NCBI RefSeq assembly: GCF_003025595.1
Contig: NZ_PYMI01000002.1
Coordinates: 62,001 to 126,000, forward strand
Origin: Photobacterium ganghwense
Lineage (GTDB): Bacteria > Pseudomonadota > Gammaproteobacteria > Enterobacterales > Vibrionaceae
Length of the DNA: 64,000 bases
Reading direction: 5' to 3'
A program made the translations under genes and the position numbers. The notes under the pieces are model-generated. The model made no database searches. It saw only the letters and a program-made list of their open reading frames with translations, and was not told the DNA's origin. Below, in pieces: positions 8,978-18,735 of this stretch (positions within the stretch are counted from its first letter, which is position 1; each line of letters begins with the position of its first letter).

Positions 8978-10107
8978 TGCAAAAACAAGAGCACATCGTC
9001 TTTAAACGCGCCAGTAACCGGCACCATGAAGAACATCATGGAGGCGCATGGAAAGTGGCGTTTGCTGATTTCATGATTGCTCTTATGGCCCTTTTCCTGG
9101 TGCTGTGGCTACTACAGGTGGTGGATCAGAAAGAGCGGCGGGCCATCGTCGCTTACCTGAACAGCTCCAGCATTTTTGACGAAGGTGCCGGTAACCCTTT
9201 CGATACTGCCAACAGCCTTTCTCCGATTGATTTCGGCGGTGAAGCCGCCGATCTCAGCTCTCACGATGCCGCGCAGACTATCACCTCCTTTTTTGACGGC
9301 AACGGTGACGGACCGGAAAGCGATGCCCTGATCCCCGGCAGTTTTGAAACTCAGGAACAGCTGACGCTGCTGGCTGAAGTAGTAGTAGAAATGGCCAAGC
9401 AGGCTGCCGCCCAAGGCAATGTAATGGTAGATGTTACCCCACAGGGACTGCGGATCATTTTGCAGGACGATTTCCGCCAGAACATGTTCAGTCGGGGCGG
9501 AGCCCAGCTCACACCGTTTTTCGAAGATCTGCTGCTGGCCATTGCCCCGATTTTCAAACAGATCAGTAACCAGCTGATCATCAGCGGGCACACCGATGCT
9601 ACCCGCTTTAAAGGTCATTTCAGTAGTAAATCTAACTGGGAACTGTCTGCCTCACGCGCCAACGTGGCACGCCAGACACTCATCGCTGGCGGTATGCCCG
9701 AGAACCGGGTACTGCAGGTGGCTGGTATGTCAGATCGCGCCCTGCTCAATCATGAAGAGCCGGATGCAAGCGAAAACCGCCGGATTGAACTGTTTATTCT
9801 GACGACACCGGCAGCTCAGGTGCTCGACACCCTGTTTGGCAGCAAAAAACCGGATAACCCGGTCAATAAAGCGCGCCAGGCTGCAGAGCAGAACCAGCCG
9901 GTGCTCCGACGCCAGTTGGTTCAAAACCACCCGGTCAGCGATTCATACCGTCAGCCAGCGGCCACGTCGATGCCGGATCAGGAGCCAGGCCTGGTTCTAG
10001 ATAAGGGGCTTGGGCCAGATCAGGGGCCAGGACATATTCAGGCAACTCATCAGGCAGAGGTGCACTTACTCACCGCTAGAATTAGCCAACCATCACCGCT
10101 TTCCTGA
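8977..10107 (+). CDS. lafU: Lateral flagellar motor stator LafU (MotB family)
   Basis: A 376-residue MotB homologue. A single membrane helix at about residues 25-47 ([20 protein letters not shown]) carries the essential ion-binding Asp31. A C-terminal OmpA-like peptidoglycan-binding domain spans about 150-270, with [10 protein letters not shown] and [17 protein letters not shown]. The last 100 residues are a Gln/Pro-rich tail with a short repeated PDQ-PG element, longer than in typical MotB. GGAGGGG precedes the ATG. It is the final gene of the laf late operon. Confidence 0.95.
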   Translation: MQKQEHIVFKRASNRHHEEHHGGAWKVAFADFMIALMALFLVLWLLQVVDQKERRAIVAYLNSSSIFDEGAGNPFDTANSLSPIDFGGEAADLSSHDAAQTITSFFDGNGDGPESDALIPGSFETQEQLTLLAEVVVEMAKQAAAQGNVMVDVTPQGLRIILQDDFRQNMFSRGGAQLTPFFEDLLLAIAPIFKQISNQLIISGHTDATRFKGHFSSKSNWELSASRANVARQTLIAGGMPENRVLQVAGMSDRALLNHEEPDASENRRIELFILTTPAAQVLDTLFGSKKPDNPVNKARQAAEQNQPVLRRQLVQNHPVSDSYRQPAATSMPDQEPGLVLDKGLGPDQGPGHIQATHQAEVHLLTARISQPSPLS

Positions 10108-10123
10108 GCCGACCGGTTGGACA

Positions 10124-10198
10124 TGTTCCGAACGTTCTATGCATAACAATCAATACTTAACGTTCGGAACATAGCGTTCAGAACATAGCGTTCGGAAC
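10124..10198. repeat. GTTCGGAAC repeats / long inverted repeat after lafU
   Basis: TGTTCCGAACG (10124-10134) is the exact inverse of CGTTCGGAACA (10161-10171). The right arm is followed by two further direct 14-bp units differing by one or a few bases (GTTCAGAACATAGC, GTTCGGAACC). No T-run follows, so it is not a classic terminator. It could be a palindromic protein-binding site or a transcript-stabilising hairpin. Confidence 0.75.
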
Positions 10199-10371
10199 CG
10201 CTGAGGACAGTAAACATGAATCAGGCAGTAAACATAAACTTGTGGAACTGAATGGGGACAAAGGGATTTTTTGACACCATTCAACCATTGTGGAATAAAC
10301 AGTGACTTTGCACCCTCCGCTACACGGTTATAATCGCCACCGTATTTTCAAGGAAGTCAGACAGGTCAACC

Positions 10372-10662
10372 ATGGCGCACATTGAACGACGGACACGCAG
10401 ACCCGATACCCTGCAAAAAACCTTTCTCTGGCTGATTGTGATAGATTATTGCCTTCTGGCAATGTTTCTCCTGAAGCTGAACGCCCTCACGCTACGACAA
10501 GGTACGCTCATCAGCCTGTTGCTGGTGTTCTATAACGTCATCCTGACCTTCTTGTGTTTTCAGCGGGCCAACCGCCGGGATGATTCTTATATTGTGTACC
10601 CGACCCTGTCTGCCACATTGCTGGCATTTATCTGTTTTCTGTATTTCTTTTTTCTGGCCTGA
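10372..10662 (+). CDS. Small integral membrane protein of unknown function
   Basis: A 96-residue protein with three hydrophobic stretches (about residues 19-37, 45-64 and 76-95) and basic ends, so it is predicted as a small polytopic membrane protein. AAGGAAG lies about 14 bases upstream of ATG 10372. It stands alone between lafU and sotB and is followed by a shared bidirectional terminator. No family is recognised and there is no evidence linking it to the flagellum besides position. Confidence 0.65.
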   Translation: MAHIERRTRRPDTLQKTFLWLIVIDYCLLAMFLLKLNALTLRQGTLISLLLVFYNVILTFLCFQRANRRDDSYIVYPTLSATLLAFICFLYFFFLA

Positions 10663-10708
10663 CGAGGTCTTATCTTCGGGCTACCGGTCTTTTACCGGAT
10701 TACCGGCA

Positions 10709-10746
10709 AAAAAAACCCGAGGGGCAAGCACACCCTCGGATTTTTT
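10709..10746. terminator. Bidirectional terminator between small membrane gene and sotB
   Basis: CCGAGGG (10717-10723) pairs with CCCTCGG (10733-10739). An A-run precedes the stem and a T-run follows it, so it can terminate the + strand gene ending at 10662 and sotB ending at 10791. Confidence 0.85.
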
Positions 10747-10790
10747 ATGGCCAGCATAGTCCATGTGTCGACCGGCTGAATTCACCTGAC

Positions 10791-11981
10791 TCAGCGTATG
10801 GTAGGGAACCTCATCAACAACACCATTATCAACACCAAAGACAGGCACGCAAACCCAGACCCGACGTAACCAATTTCCTCCAGCGAACGCCACTGGATTA
10901 CTTTGCTGCCAATCAGTGCCCCGGCGCCAATGCCCAGATTGATGATGCCAGAGAACATCGACATGATCATATCAGAAGCATGAGTATCGATATTGAGTAC
11001 CTTGACCTGCATCGCCAGACACACAATCATTAGCGCCGTACCCCAGAACACTAGCACGGTACTGATTGTCCAGGGATGTGAAACAGCCAGCAGCAACAGT
11101 GCCATACACACCATCACAACCACCGTGTTACCAACGAGCAGGCGGGTATTGGCCTTCTCTCCCCAGTAACCGAAAATGACGCTGCCCAGAATGCCTGCAA
11201 TACCAAACAGAAGCAGCAGGAAAGTAGTGAAGTGCTCACTTACCTCGCCAATCCCTTTCATAAAAGGCTCAATGTAGCTGTACGCCGAATAATGAGCGGT
11301 AAAGATCAGAAAGATAAACAGGTACAGCCCCATCAACGTTGGCTTACGCAGCAATTCCGGGAGTTTTTTCATCGAGCCGGTGAAAAGACTTGGCAATGGC
11401 GGCAACAGCCTGAACAGCGCCATCATGATCAGCAACGCCACGACAGCAATCACCCCAAAGGTGGTTCGCCAACCCAGCCATTGACCAATAATCCGACCCA
11501 ATGGCACCCCGAGCACCATCGCAAGCGAGGTACCGGTCGCCAGCACGCTGAGTGCCAGCGTTTTCTTACCCGGCGGTGCTACCCGAATCGCGATAGAAGC
11601 GGTAATCGACCAGAACACAGCATGTGCAAAGGCAATACCGATCCGACTGGCTACCAGCATTTCAAAATTCCAGGCAATGACCGAGAAACCATGGCTCACA
11701 ATAAACAGGGTGAAGACCATCAACAGGAGCTTTTTGCGCTCAATATGGCTGGTCAGCATCATCATGGGTAGCGACATGGAAGCCACAATCCAGGCGTAAA
11801 TTGTCAGCATCCAACCAGTAGTAGCCGGCGTCGTGTCAAAATCACGGGCGATGTCAGACAACAACCCGACCGGCACAAACTCAGTGGTATTAAAGATAAA
11901 GGCACTAAAGCCCAGCGCGAACACACGCAAATACTGACGATGGCGCGAAGGCTCATTCGTCACGGCAGCAGATAACGTCAT
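10791..11981 (-). CDS. sotB: Sugar efflux transporter SotB (MFS family)
   Basis: A 12-helix major-facilitator protein closely matching SotB/YdeA throughout. Its signatures are AFIFNTTEFVPVGLLSDIA, then FAHAVFWSITASIAIRVAP, LSVLATGTSLAMVLGVPLG and HYSAYSYIEPF. SotB exports arabinose and other sugars and analogues such as IPTG. The ATG at 11981 is preferred because the TTG-initiated 25-residue extension (to 12056) has no counterpart in the family and overlaps the terminator of the facing operon. It is an unrelated metabolic gene lodged between the two halves of the lateral flagellar locus. Confidence 0.92.
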   Translation of the reverse strand: MTLSAAVTNEPSRHRQYLRVFALGFSAFIFNTTEFVPVGLLSDIARDFDTTPATTGWMLTIYAWIVASMSLPMMMLTSHIERKKLLLMVFTLFIVSHGFSVIAWNFEMLVASRIGIAFAHAVFWSITASIAIRVAPPGKKTLALSVLATGTSLAMVLGVPLGRIIGQWLGWRTTFGVIAVVALLIMMALFRLLPPLPSLFTGSMKKLPELLRKPTLMGLYLFIFLIFTAHYSAYSYIEPFMKGIGEVSEHFTTFLLLLFGIAGILGSVIFGYWGEKANTRLLVGNTVVVMVCMALLLLAVSHPWTISTVLVFWGTALMIVCLAMQVKVLNIDTHASDMIMSMFSGIINLGIGAGALIGSKVIQWRSLEEIGYVGSGFACLSLVLIMVLLMRFPTIR

Positions 11982-12051
11982 AGTTTTAAAAAGAGATAAA
12001 CAGAAGAGAACAGGAGGCGGGGATTGTCTCGCCCTTTCGGTGTAAATGAAA

Positions 12052-12078
12052 GACAAAACCAGCCGGCAGGCTGGTTTT
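12052..12078 (-). terminator. Terminator of the lfgB-L operon
   Basis: On the - strand an 8-bp stem (AACCAGCC / GGCTGGTT with TGCC loop) is followed by TTTTGTCTTT, 30 bases after the last gene of the lfg operon. The same hairpin lies within the leader of sotB. Confidence 0.8.
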
Positions 12079-12107
12079 CATTCGCTGGCACATCCCAAAG
12101 ACGGGCC

Positions 12108-13163
12108 TCAGCTGCGCAGCAAGGCAACCACTGTGTGTCGGTGAACATTGGCCTGCGCCGTGATCGCCTGATAGGTCGCGCTGAACCCACCGGAAAACTG
12201 GGCGGATAAATGGCTCAGTCGGCCTTCAGCGGCAGCCACATCGCCCTGAGTGCCCAGCCTTTCCAGTTGTTGCTCCATTTGCTGCGCCAACTGAGCCTGG
12301 TAGGCTTTAATATCATCCAGGCTCTGCTGAACCTGGCGCAGATGCAGATTCACTTTACTGAGGGTCTGACGGATACCGTCACGGTGCGCCGTGCTGATGG
12401 ACAGGTCTTCAACCCCTTCAGGTTCAGGTTGCAGACGGATCTGATTGGGTTGCCCTGCCGGGTATCGATGTCCCTGCCCGGTAACCAGCACCTGCTGATG
12501 CATCTGCAGATACGCACTGTCTGTCGTTTTAAACACCAATTCGCCGCCATCCGTGGCGGCTGCCCGCATTCCCAGCGGAATCAAATTCCGATCGAGTTGG
12601 CGTACCAGCTGTTTGTCATCCAGTCGTGGATCAAACTGCAGGGTAACGGCCCCCGCTTGCGGAAAATCGAGCCTGAGCTGCTCTGCCTGATGGCGTAACC
12701 GGGTCAGGTTCAGGCCGGGAATGGTAAAAGCGCGGCCGGCCTGACCGTTCAGCTGAACCTTCAGTTGAGCATCCAAGACCCGCCCTTCCTGCGTGCGGGC
12801 ACTGTCGAGAGTGTGACGAATAACCTGCTGGCTGTGTGCCAGCTTGTCATTCGACGATGGCGGTGCCGGTTGCTGGCTGCTCAAAGACTGTGCCAGAACT
12901 CGCTTCATCGATTGCAGTTCTCGCCCGACCTGCAGCAGCGCCTGCTGCGCCACCTGCACTGTTGTCGCCTGGTGCTGACCTTTTGCCAACACGGCTTTGG
13001 AGACTGAAAAATGTCCCTGCGGCGCTGATACCATCCGGGCCGGACGAGTGGCCGGCACCTCAGCAGCGGAACGTTCCGTCACGGCCGACGGGGTAATGGT
13101 GGTTTGACCTTGTCCGGCCAGCCGGACGCTCTGAGGGCCAACGTCAGCCGTTGCATTAACCAT
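12108..13163 (-). CDS. Putative LafW-like lateral flagellar protein
   Basis: A 351-residue protein directly after lfgL (14-base gap) at the end of the lfg operon, the place where the E. coli Flag-2 locus carries lafW, a putative hook-associated protein. Residues 1-60 are Thr/Ser/Ala-rich and disordered-looking. A central globular part (about 125-245) contains QLKVQLNGQAGRAFTIPGLNL. A long helical stretch (about 270-320) is rich in Gln and Leu. No signal peptide is visible, consistent with flagellar-type export. The lafW assignment rests on position and on my recollection of that locus; function is unknown. Confidence 0.6.
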   Translation of the reverse strand: MVNATADVGPQSVRLAGQGQTTITPSAVTERSAAEVPATRPARMVSAPQGHFSVSKAVLAKGQHQATTVQVAQQALLQVGRELQSMKRVLAQSLSSQQPAPPSSNDKLAHSQQVIRHTLDSARTQEGRVLDAQLKVQLNGQAGRAFTIPGLNLTRLRHQAEQLRLDFPQAGAVTLQFDPRLDDKQLVRQLDRNLIPLGMRAAATDGGELVFKTTDSAYLQMHQQVLVTGQGHRYPAGQPNQIRLQPEPEGVEDLSISTAHRDGIRQTLSKVNLHLRQVQQSLDDIKAYQAQLAQQMEQQLERLGTQGDVAAAEGRLSHLSAQFSGGFSATYQAITAQANVHRHTVVALLRS

Positions 13164-13177
13164 ACGTCCCTGCCCTC

Positions 13178-14074
13178 TTACAGCTGTCCGAACAACGATA
13201 GTTCATTAATTTTCATATAACTGGCCTGCGTGGCCTGTAGCGCACTGATGTAATTATTCAGCCTGACCGACGCTTCGCCGTAGTCCAGCGCTTCGAGATC
13301 ACCCGAGACCTTGTCGACAAACAGTTTGTTTTCACTGTGGCTGTTTTCCAGCAAATCCAGGTTGTTCTGACGACCACCGATGGTCGTCATTGCTTCCAGC
13401 ACATTGGACAGCGTCGCATCAACCGCATTCAGCGCACTGTTCACTTCATCATGAAACGCCGCGGTTGGCTGTTTGAACTCGGCTATCACCTTATCGATGC
13501 GGTTGATGATGTTGTCGCCGCCAAGCTCAAGGATTTCACCAGCCGTGACATTGGATTCCATGGTCACCCCTTTCGCCACCGTCACTACGCGTTTATCGTT
13601 ATTGCCGTTGATGACATAGTCGCTACCGGCGGCAACCAGTGACGGCTGATCGGTCTGGGTACCGGAAAACAGATAATTGCCTTCCTCGTCCTGAGCATTA
13701 AAGGTCGACACCAGGCTATCACGCAGGCTTTCCAGTTCGGTGACAATCCCAATTCGGTCATCCTCACTGAGCGATTCATTTGCGCCCCACAGCACGAGAT
13801 CCCGCATACTTTTCAGGCTCTCATTGGCGGCGTCCAGATACGTTTCCTGGCTCGACAGCGTCGTTTTAACATTGCTGATGTTATTGCGGTACTGATCCAG
13901 CGCCTGTCCTTCACGTTCCAGGTTCAATAATTTGATCGAGTCGATGGGCGCATCAGAAAGCTTCGTCAGACGCTTGCCCGTTGACATTTGCTGCAGAACT
14001 TCGCCCAGCCCGGCATTATTGCTTTGCAAACTTTGCAGCATCATCTGACTGAACTGGGTATCACTGATTCTCAT
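13178..14074 (-). CDS. lfgL: Lateral flagellar hook-filament junction protein LfgL (FlgL family)
   Basis: A 298-residue hook-associated protein 3. The flagellin-like N-terminal domain (MRISDTQFSQMMLQSLQSNN, then KRLTKLSDAPIDS) and C-terminal helix (NNYISALQATQASYMKINELSLF) are clear. It forms the second ring of the junction between hook and filament. It lies 26 bases after lfgK in the same transcriptional unit. Length is normal for the family. Confidence 0.94.
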   Translation of the reverse strand: MRISDTQFSQMMLQSLQSNNAGLGEVLQQMSTGKRLTKLSDAPIDSIKLLNLEREGQALDQYRNNISNVKTTLSSQETYLDAANESLKSMRDLVLWGANESLSEDDRIGIVTELESLRDSLVSTFNAQDEEGNYLFSGTQTDQPSLVAAGSDYVINGNNDKRVVTVAKGVTMESNVTAGEILELGGDNIINRIDKVIAEFKQPTAAFHDEVNSALNAVDATLSNVLEAMTTIGGRQNNLDLLENSHSENKLFVDKVSGDLEALDYGEASVRLNNYISALQATQASYMKINELSLFGQL

Positions 14075-14100
14075 TTCATCACCTTTTCTGTGCGACGCCG

Positions 14101-15468
14101 TTAAAATAGCTGCAAGACCGTATCGAACATCTGATTGGCGGTACTGATCACTTTCATGTTGGCCTGATAGGCATTGGCAAACACCATCAGATTTGCGGCT
14201 TCTTCATCACTGTTTACCGCACTCAGATTGTCGCGGGCTGCCAGCGCTTGCTTATTCAGGCTTTCTGCTGCCTTGTGATCGGCACTGGCCTGACGGGTTT
14301 TAATGGCGGTCTCGCCAACCATCGAAGTAAACGCATCATTGATGGTGACATTGCCAAACCCACTGATGGCAAAAGACTGGTTACCAATCGCCACCAGCTT
14401 TTGCAGCACTTCGCTGTTGCCCGGCGTACCATCAGCTGAAAACGCCAGGTCTTCCGGAGACAAATCGGCCACCGTCAGACTGGCTGCCGGATTAGCCGGG
14501 TTGTAGGTAAACAGCGGTGCCCCCTGATTGCCGTTCAGATCCTTACCGGTAGCCAGCACGCGGTTGAATTCGTCCGCCAGGTTCGCAGCCATATCATTCA
14601 ATGCTGCCAAATTGGGCTTGAGGGTCTCCAACTGATAATCATCAATCGCCCCCAACTGCCCGCCGACTTTTCCGTTCACCGGAAAATGCTGGCCGGAAAA
14701 TTCCAGATTGAGCGTCGCCAGATAAGGATCTGTGTTGTCAGGCACCGTATTCAGCTGAGCGGCTTCCGAGCCCAGTACCAGTGGCTGGCCGGAAGCCAGG
14801 GTCACCTGCAGGCTGCCGTCCGGTTGTTCTGTGGTTCTGACGTCCATCAGCTTCGACAGCTCGCCAATCAGGTTTTCCCGGGTATCCAGCAGCTGCGCGG
14901 CATTACCGCTGGTCGCTGAAGCTTCAACAATCTGGCGGTTCACATCAGCCAGATTGCTAAGCAGACTGTTGGCATGCTCTACCGCCGCACCCCGCTGATC
15001 GCTCATGTTTTTGTGCTGAGCGTGAAGTGATTCGGTCAGCGTATTGAAACGGCGTGACAGCGCTTCTGCTTCGTTAATCACCTGCTGGCGCAACGGAATC
15101 GACTGTGGTTTCACCGTGGCATCGTTGAGCGCCGCATACAATGTATCCAGTCCGCCAGACAGGCTGAACGCATCCGCGCCCAACAGGCTTTCCAGCTGGC
15201 TCATGTTCGACAAATAGCGCGAAGAATACGCGGCCTGGCTGTTGGTCTGCCAGGTTTGCTTGACCAGAAACTGATCGGCCACACGGCGAATGCTGGTGAC
15301 TTCCACGCCCCCTCCGGCACTGTGGCGCCCCTGGCCGCCCAGCGAGCTGGTCAGTACCTGTTGCCGGCTGTAACCCGGGGTGTTCACGTTCGCCACATTC
15401 TGGGCGGTCACATCAAGCGCGACTTTGTTGGCATTGAGGCCAGACAACGCGATGTTAATCATGGACAT
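14101..15468 (-). CDS. lfgK: Lateral flagellar hook-filament junction protein LfgK (FlgK family)
   Basis: A 455-residue hook-associated protein 1. The N-terminal rod/hook motif (MINIALSGLNANKVALDVTAQNVANVNTPGYSRQ is its region, residues 3-37) and the C-terminal LMVFANAYQANMKVISTANQMFDTVL are diagnostic. Typical FlgK is about 550 residues, so the central domain is reduced, which is usual for lateral copies. It is located 5 bases downstream of lfgJ. Confidence 0.95.
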   Translation of the reverse strand: MSMINIALSGLNANKVALDVTAQNVANVNTPGYSRQQVLTSSLGGQGRHSAGGGVEVTSIRRVADQFLVKQTWQTNSQAAYSSRYLSNMSQLESLLGADAFSLSGGLDTLYAALNDATVKPQSIPLRQQVINEAEALSRRFNTLTESLHAQHKNMSDQRGAAVEHANSLLSNLADVNRQIVEASATSGNAAQLLDTRENLIGELSKLMDVRTTEQPDGSLQVTLASGQPLVLGSEAAQLNTVPDNTDPYLATLNLEFSGQHFPVNGKVGGQLGAIDDYQLETLKPNLAALNDMAANLADEFNRVLATGKDLNGNQGAPLFTYNPANPAASLTVADLSPEDLAFSADGTPGNSEVLQKLVAIGNQSFAISGFGNVTINDAFTSMVGETAIKTRQASADHKAAESLNKQALAARDNLSAVNSDEEAANLMVFANAYQANMKVISTANQMFDTVLQLF

Positions 15469-15473
15469 GGCAA

Positions 15474-16052
15474 TTAAAGCTCCACTTTATGGATCAGGGG
15501 CTGCTGGAAAGCAACGGTGCCCATGGATTCCTGAAACATTTGACGGAAGGACACTCTTGGATCGTAGGCGGCGGCCAGAGCCGTATCATTAAACGCGGCC
15601 AGCCCCTCGTCAGAAGAAGGCGTGGTGACTGCGGCAGTGCCCAATCCATCGCTATCGTTAGCTGCCGTTTGCGGCGCCGTGGCATGACTGACCGGCATTT
15701 TTGACAGCGCCTGACTGGCATGAGGCAGGGTCGGACTCAGCTGTTTAATCAGCATGTCAGCGATCCCGCTGCGCTGCTTTTTTGCCAGTTCGATGGCCAG
15801 CTGACCGTCGTAAAAATCACGGTATACCCCCTGCTCCTTGCTGGAAAACGGATTGTCCTCCGGCGCCAGCACATCGCTGCTGCTGCGCATCTGACGCAGC
15901 ACCATTTGCAGGAACATGGCTTCAAACTGGCCAGCGACCGTTTTGAGCGCCCCCTGCTGATCGGCCTGTTGCCGGATAGTGGCCAACGCGCTGTTGTCGT
16001 GGTAAAGCATGGCGTTCATCTGTGCCATGTCACCATTACTGTCTACTTTCAT
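15474..16052 (-). CDS. lfgJ: Lateral flagellar rod-cap protein LfgJ (FlgJ N-domain only)
   Basis: A 192-residue protein containing the FlgJ rod-binding domain (about residues 35-110; VAGQFEAMFLQMVLRQMR and YRDFYDGQLAIELAKK), which acts as scaffold for rod assembly. Bifunctional FlgJ of enterics and polar systems is about 310 residues with a C-terminal glucosaminidase. Here the last 80 residues are a Ser/Ala/Thr-rich tail without the glucosaminidase motif. Cell-wall cutting must therefore come from another enzyme; the transglycosylase gene at 24.3 kb is the obvious candidate. Confidence 0.9.
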   Translation of the reverse strand: MKVDSNGDMAQMNAMLYHDNSALATIRQQADQQGALKTVAGQFEAMFLQMVLRQMRSSSDVLAPEDNPFSSKEQGVYRDFYDGQLAIELAKKQRSGIADMLIKQLSPTLPHASQALSKMPVSHATAPQTAANDSDGLGTAAVTTPSSDEGLAAFNDTALAAAYDPRVSFRQMFQESMGTVAFQQPLIHKVEL

Positions 16053-16061
16053 GCCCCCTCC

Positions 16062-17195
16062 TTAAATCACAACCAGTTCGGCGTTCAGTGCACCGGCTTC
16101 CTGCAACGCCTGTAGTATCGACATCAGGTCATCCGGCGTCGCACCCAGGCTGTTTACCGCACTGACAATGGTGTTCAGCTCCGTACCTTCCGGCCAGATA
16201 TACATCTGCGCCGTATCCTGGTTAATGTCGACACCGGACTCATTCACGACTCGGGTTTCACCATTGGAAAACGCATTCGGCTGGCTGACCTGCTGACTCT
16301 CGGTAATCGTCACAGTCAGGTTGCCATGGCTGACTGCCGCTTCGCTGACTTTGACATGCTGGCCGATCACTACGGTACCGGTCCTGGAGTTGAACACCAC
16401 CCGCGCCGGACGACGCCCTTCCACCACCGTGATATCTTCCAGCATCGACATCAGCGTGACCCGCTGCTGCGTGTCTTTCGGTGCCAGCATCTCAACCTTG
16501 CCCTGATTAATGGCGGTTGCCACTTCCGGGCCAAAAATGCCGTTAATGGCACGGGCAATATTTTTAGCCGTCGTGAAGCTGGGCTTACGCAGGTTCAGGG
16601 TGATGGTGTCTTTGTCATTAAAGTCAGACGGAATCTCTCGCTCCAGGGTAGCCCCGTTCGGGATCCGCCCGGTGGTCGGGGTATTGATGGTGATTTTCGA
16701 GCCGCTGCGGCCCTCCGCCTGCACCCCGCCAACCACAACGTTGCCCTGTGCCACCGCGTACACTTCACCATCGATACCGCGCAGTGGCGTCATCAGCAGC
16801 GTGCCACCCCGTAAGCTTTTCGCATCCCCTATCGATGACACGACGACATTCAACTCCTGGCCAGAGCCGGACATTGGCGAGACATAAGCCGTCACGCTGA
16901 CCGAGGCCACGTTCTTGAGTTTGGGATCAGTCCCTTCCCCAATCTGCACCCCAAACTGGCGCAGCATATTCGTAATGGACTGGCTGGTGAATTTCACCTG
17001 GTTTCGATCGCCCGTGCCGTCCAGACCGACCACTAGGCCATAGCCCACCAATTGGTTGTTACGAATACCCTGAATATCAACCAGATCCATAATCGGCATC
17101 GGGGTTTCCGCCTGTACCAGCGGCGTTATCAATACCTGGCTGCCTAACACGGCGGTGCAAGCCAACGCGCGGAAAAAGGTTCGGAGTGTCTGCAT
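16062..17195 (-). CDS. lfgI: Lateral flagellar P-ring protein LfgI (FlgI family)
   Basis: A 377-residue periplasmic P-ring subunit with a cleavable signal peptide (about residues 1-29, ending PLVQA). Family signatures include [26 protein letters not shown] and [11 protein letters not shown] 17195 overlaps the TGA of lfgH (TGATG), which supports this start over an in-frame ATG 15 bases upstream inside lfgH. It forms the bushing in the peptidoglycan layer around the rod. Confidence 0.94.
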   Translation of the reverse strand: MQTLRTFFRALACTAVLGSQVLITPLVQAETPMPIMDLVDIQGIRNNQLVGYGLVVGLDGTGDRNQVKFTSQSITNMLRQFGVQIGEGTDPKLKNVASVSVTAYVSPMSGSGQELNVVVSSIGDAKSLRGGTLLMTPLRGIDGEVYAVAQGNVVVGGVQAEGRSGSKITINTPTTGRIPNGATLEREIPSDFNDKDTITLNLRKPSFTTAKNIARAINGIFGPEVATAINQGKVEMLAPKDTQQRVTLMSMLEDITVVEGRRPARVVFNSRTGTVVIGQHVKVSEAAVSHGNLTVTITESQQVSQPNAFSNGETRVVNESGVDINQDTAQMYIWPEGTELNTIVSAVNSLGATPDDLMSILQALQEAGALNAELVVI

Positions 17196-17875
17196 CAGAA
17201 TGGTACCCATGGGCTATTGAAGAACTGTGTTAGCCAACCGGCAGCATTGCTGTCGGCCAGCGCGCCGCGGCCAGAGTAGGTGATGCGGGCATCACCGATA
17301 CGCAGTGAGGACACCTGATTGCGACGATCAACATCATCCACCCGGACAATGCCAGTCAGTCGAATGAACTCATCTCCCTGATTCAGGCGAATCCATTTTT
17401 CACCGCTGATACGCAGTACGCCGTTTGGCAGCACTTCGTGAACCGTTACCGTAATTCCGCCCTGCAGTTTGTTGCCCTGCGAGCTGGAAGCTGCACCGTC
17501 AAAGCCTCGATTGGCCTCAATGTTGGCTGACAAATCATCCAGGGTGGTATTGCCAAAGGTCGGAGCCAGGAAATTCAGGGAAGAGTCCTTGCCGTATTTG
17601 GTGTTGGCTTTTTTGCTCGACTGGGTTTCTTCATCCAGCAAAATGGTCAGCATATCCCCAACCCGGTAGGCACGGCGATCCTGAAACAGTGTCATCATGT
17701 ACTGGTGGCGGTATAAGCTACCGTTCTGCGCCTCAGGCAGCGCATAGTTGAGCGGCGGCGGCGCATAAGCCAAATCGTCAGGCTCAGGCGGCACAAATTC
17801 CGGACGGATGCTGCAGCCGGATAGCACGGCTGCAGACACACAGGCCAGCAAAGAGAAAGACAGACCTTTCATCAT
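17195..17875 (-). CDS. lfgH: Lateral flagellar L-ring lipoprotein LfgH (FlgH family)
   Basis: A 226-residue outer-membrane lipoprotein. The signal peptide ends in the lipobox LSGC (cysteine about residue 20), and the mature part has [23 protein letters not shown] and [16 protein letters not shown] typical of FlgH. ATG 17875 follows AAGGGG by 5 bases, just after the lfgG stop, and places the signal peptide at the very N-terminus. The longer frame to 17902 overlaps lfgG and is not chosen. Confidence 0.94.
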   Translation of the reverse strand: MMKGLSFSLLACVSAAVLSGCSIRPEFVPPEPDDLAYAPPPLNYALPEAQNGSLYRHQYMMTLFQDRRAYRVGDMLTILLDEETQSSKKANTKYGKDSSLNFLAPTFGNTTLDDLSANIEANRGFDGAASSSQGNKLQGGITVTVHEVLPNGVLRISGEKWIRLNQGDEFIRLTGIVRVDDVDRRNQVSSLRIGDARITYSGRGALADSNAAGWLTQFFNSPWVPF

Positions 17876-17882
17876 TGGCCCC

Positions 17883-18668
17883 TTACACCGACTGGGCGAC
17901 AAACTTCAGCATGTCGTCAGCCGCGGACACGACTTTGGCGTTCATTTCGTACGCGCGCTGAGTGGTGATCATGTCCACCATTTCCTCGACAACCTGCACG
18001 TTCGAGCCTTCCAATGCCCCTTGTTTGATGCTGCCCGCGCCATCCTGACCGGCGATCAGCTCTTCGGCAGCGCCGCTGGCTTCCGTTTCACGGAACAGGT
18101 TACCGCCGATGGCTTCCAGACCCGCCGGGTTGATAAATTTCGCCAGCGTGATTTGTCCCAGATCCTGAGGTTGCGGGTCACCGGCGACAACGGCGGTCAC
18201 GGTGCCATCAACACCGATATTCAGCTTGGTGGCATTCTCCGGCACCTGAATCTGCGGCTGCAACGGCAGCCCCTGGCTGTTCACCATCAGGCCTTCAGAA
18301 TTCACATGGAACTGGCCGTTGCGGGTATACATGATTTCTCCGTCAGAATTCTCAATCTGGAAAAAGCCCGCGCCCAGCACTGCCATATCCAAGTCCTGCG
18401 TCGTGTTCTGTGAGTTTCCTTGTGTAAAGACTTTCTGAGTACCGACCACGCGTACCCCGCTGCCCAGCTGTACCCCGCTTGGCAACTGATTCACCTGATC
18501 CACCTGAGCGCCAGGCTGACGCTGGATGCTGTAGAACAGATCTTCAAAGACCACCCGATCACGTTTGAAACCGACGGTATTCACGTTCGCCAGGTTGTTG
18601 GAAATGGCAGTCATCTTGGTGTCCTGCGCTGCCATCCCGGTCTTACTGACCCATAATGCTGAATGCAT
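17883..18668 (-). CDS. lfgG: Lateral flagellar distal rod protein LfgG (FlgG family)
   Basis: A 261-residue distal-rod subunit. The N-terminal motif (MHSALWVSKTGMAAQDTKMT, NNLANVNTVGFKRDRV) and C-terminal LEGSNVQVVEEMVDMITTQRAYEMNAKV are diagnostic for FlgG, including the FlgG-specific stretch after residue 40. It lies between the intra-operon repeat array (upstream) and lfgH (downstream). Confidence 0.96.
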   Translation of the reverse strand: MHSALWVSKTGMAAQDTKMTAISNNLANVNTVGFKRDRVVFEDLFYSIQRQPGAQVDQVNQLPSGVQLGSGVRVVGTQKVFTQGNSQNTTQDLDMAVLGAGFFQIENSDGEIMYTRNGQFHVNSEGLMVNSQGLPLQPQIQVPENATKLNIGVDGTVTAVVAGDPQPQDLGQITLAKFINPAGLEAIGGNLFRETEASGAAEELIAGQDGAGSIKQGALEGSNVQVVEEMVDMITTQRAYEMNAKVVSAADDMLKFVAQSV

Positions 18669-18735
18669 TCCTGCTTCTCCTCGTTGTTTGTTTCGTCGCG
18701 GATGCTGTGATGCTAATGCTTGTCACTTAAGCTTG

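Noticed and set aside
10248..10262. GAATGGGGACAAA shared with 46231-46243 as a mobile-element end
   Set aside because: Only a short match, no inverted partner, target duplication or transposase nearby.
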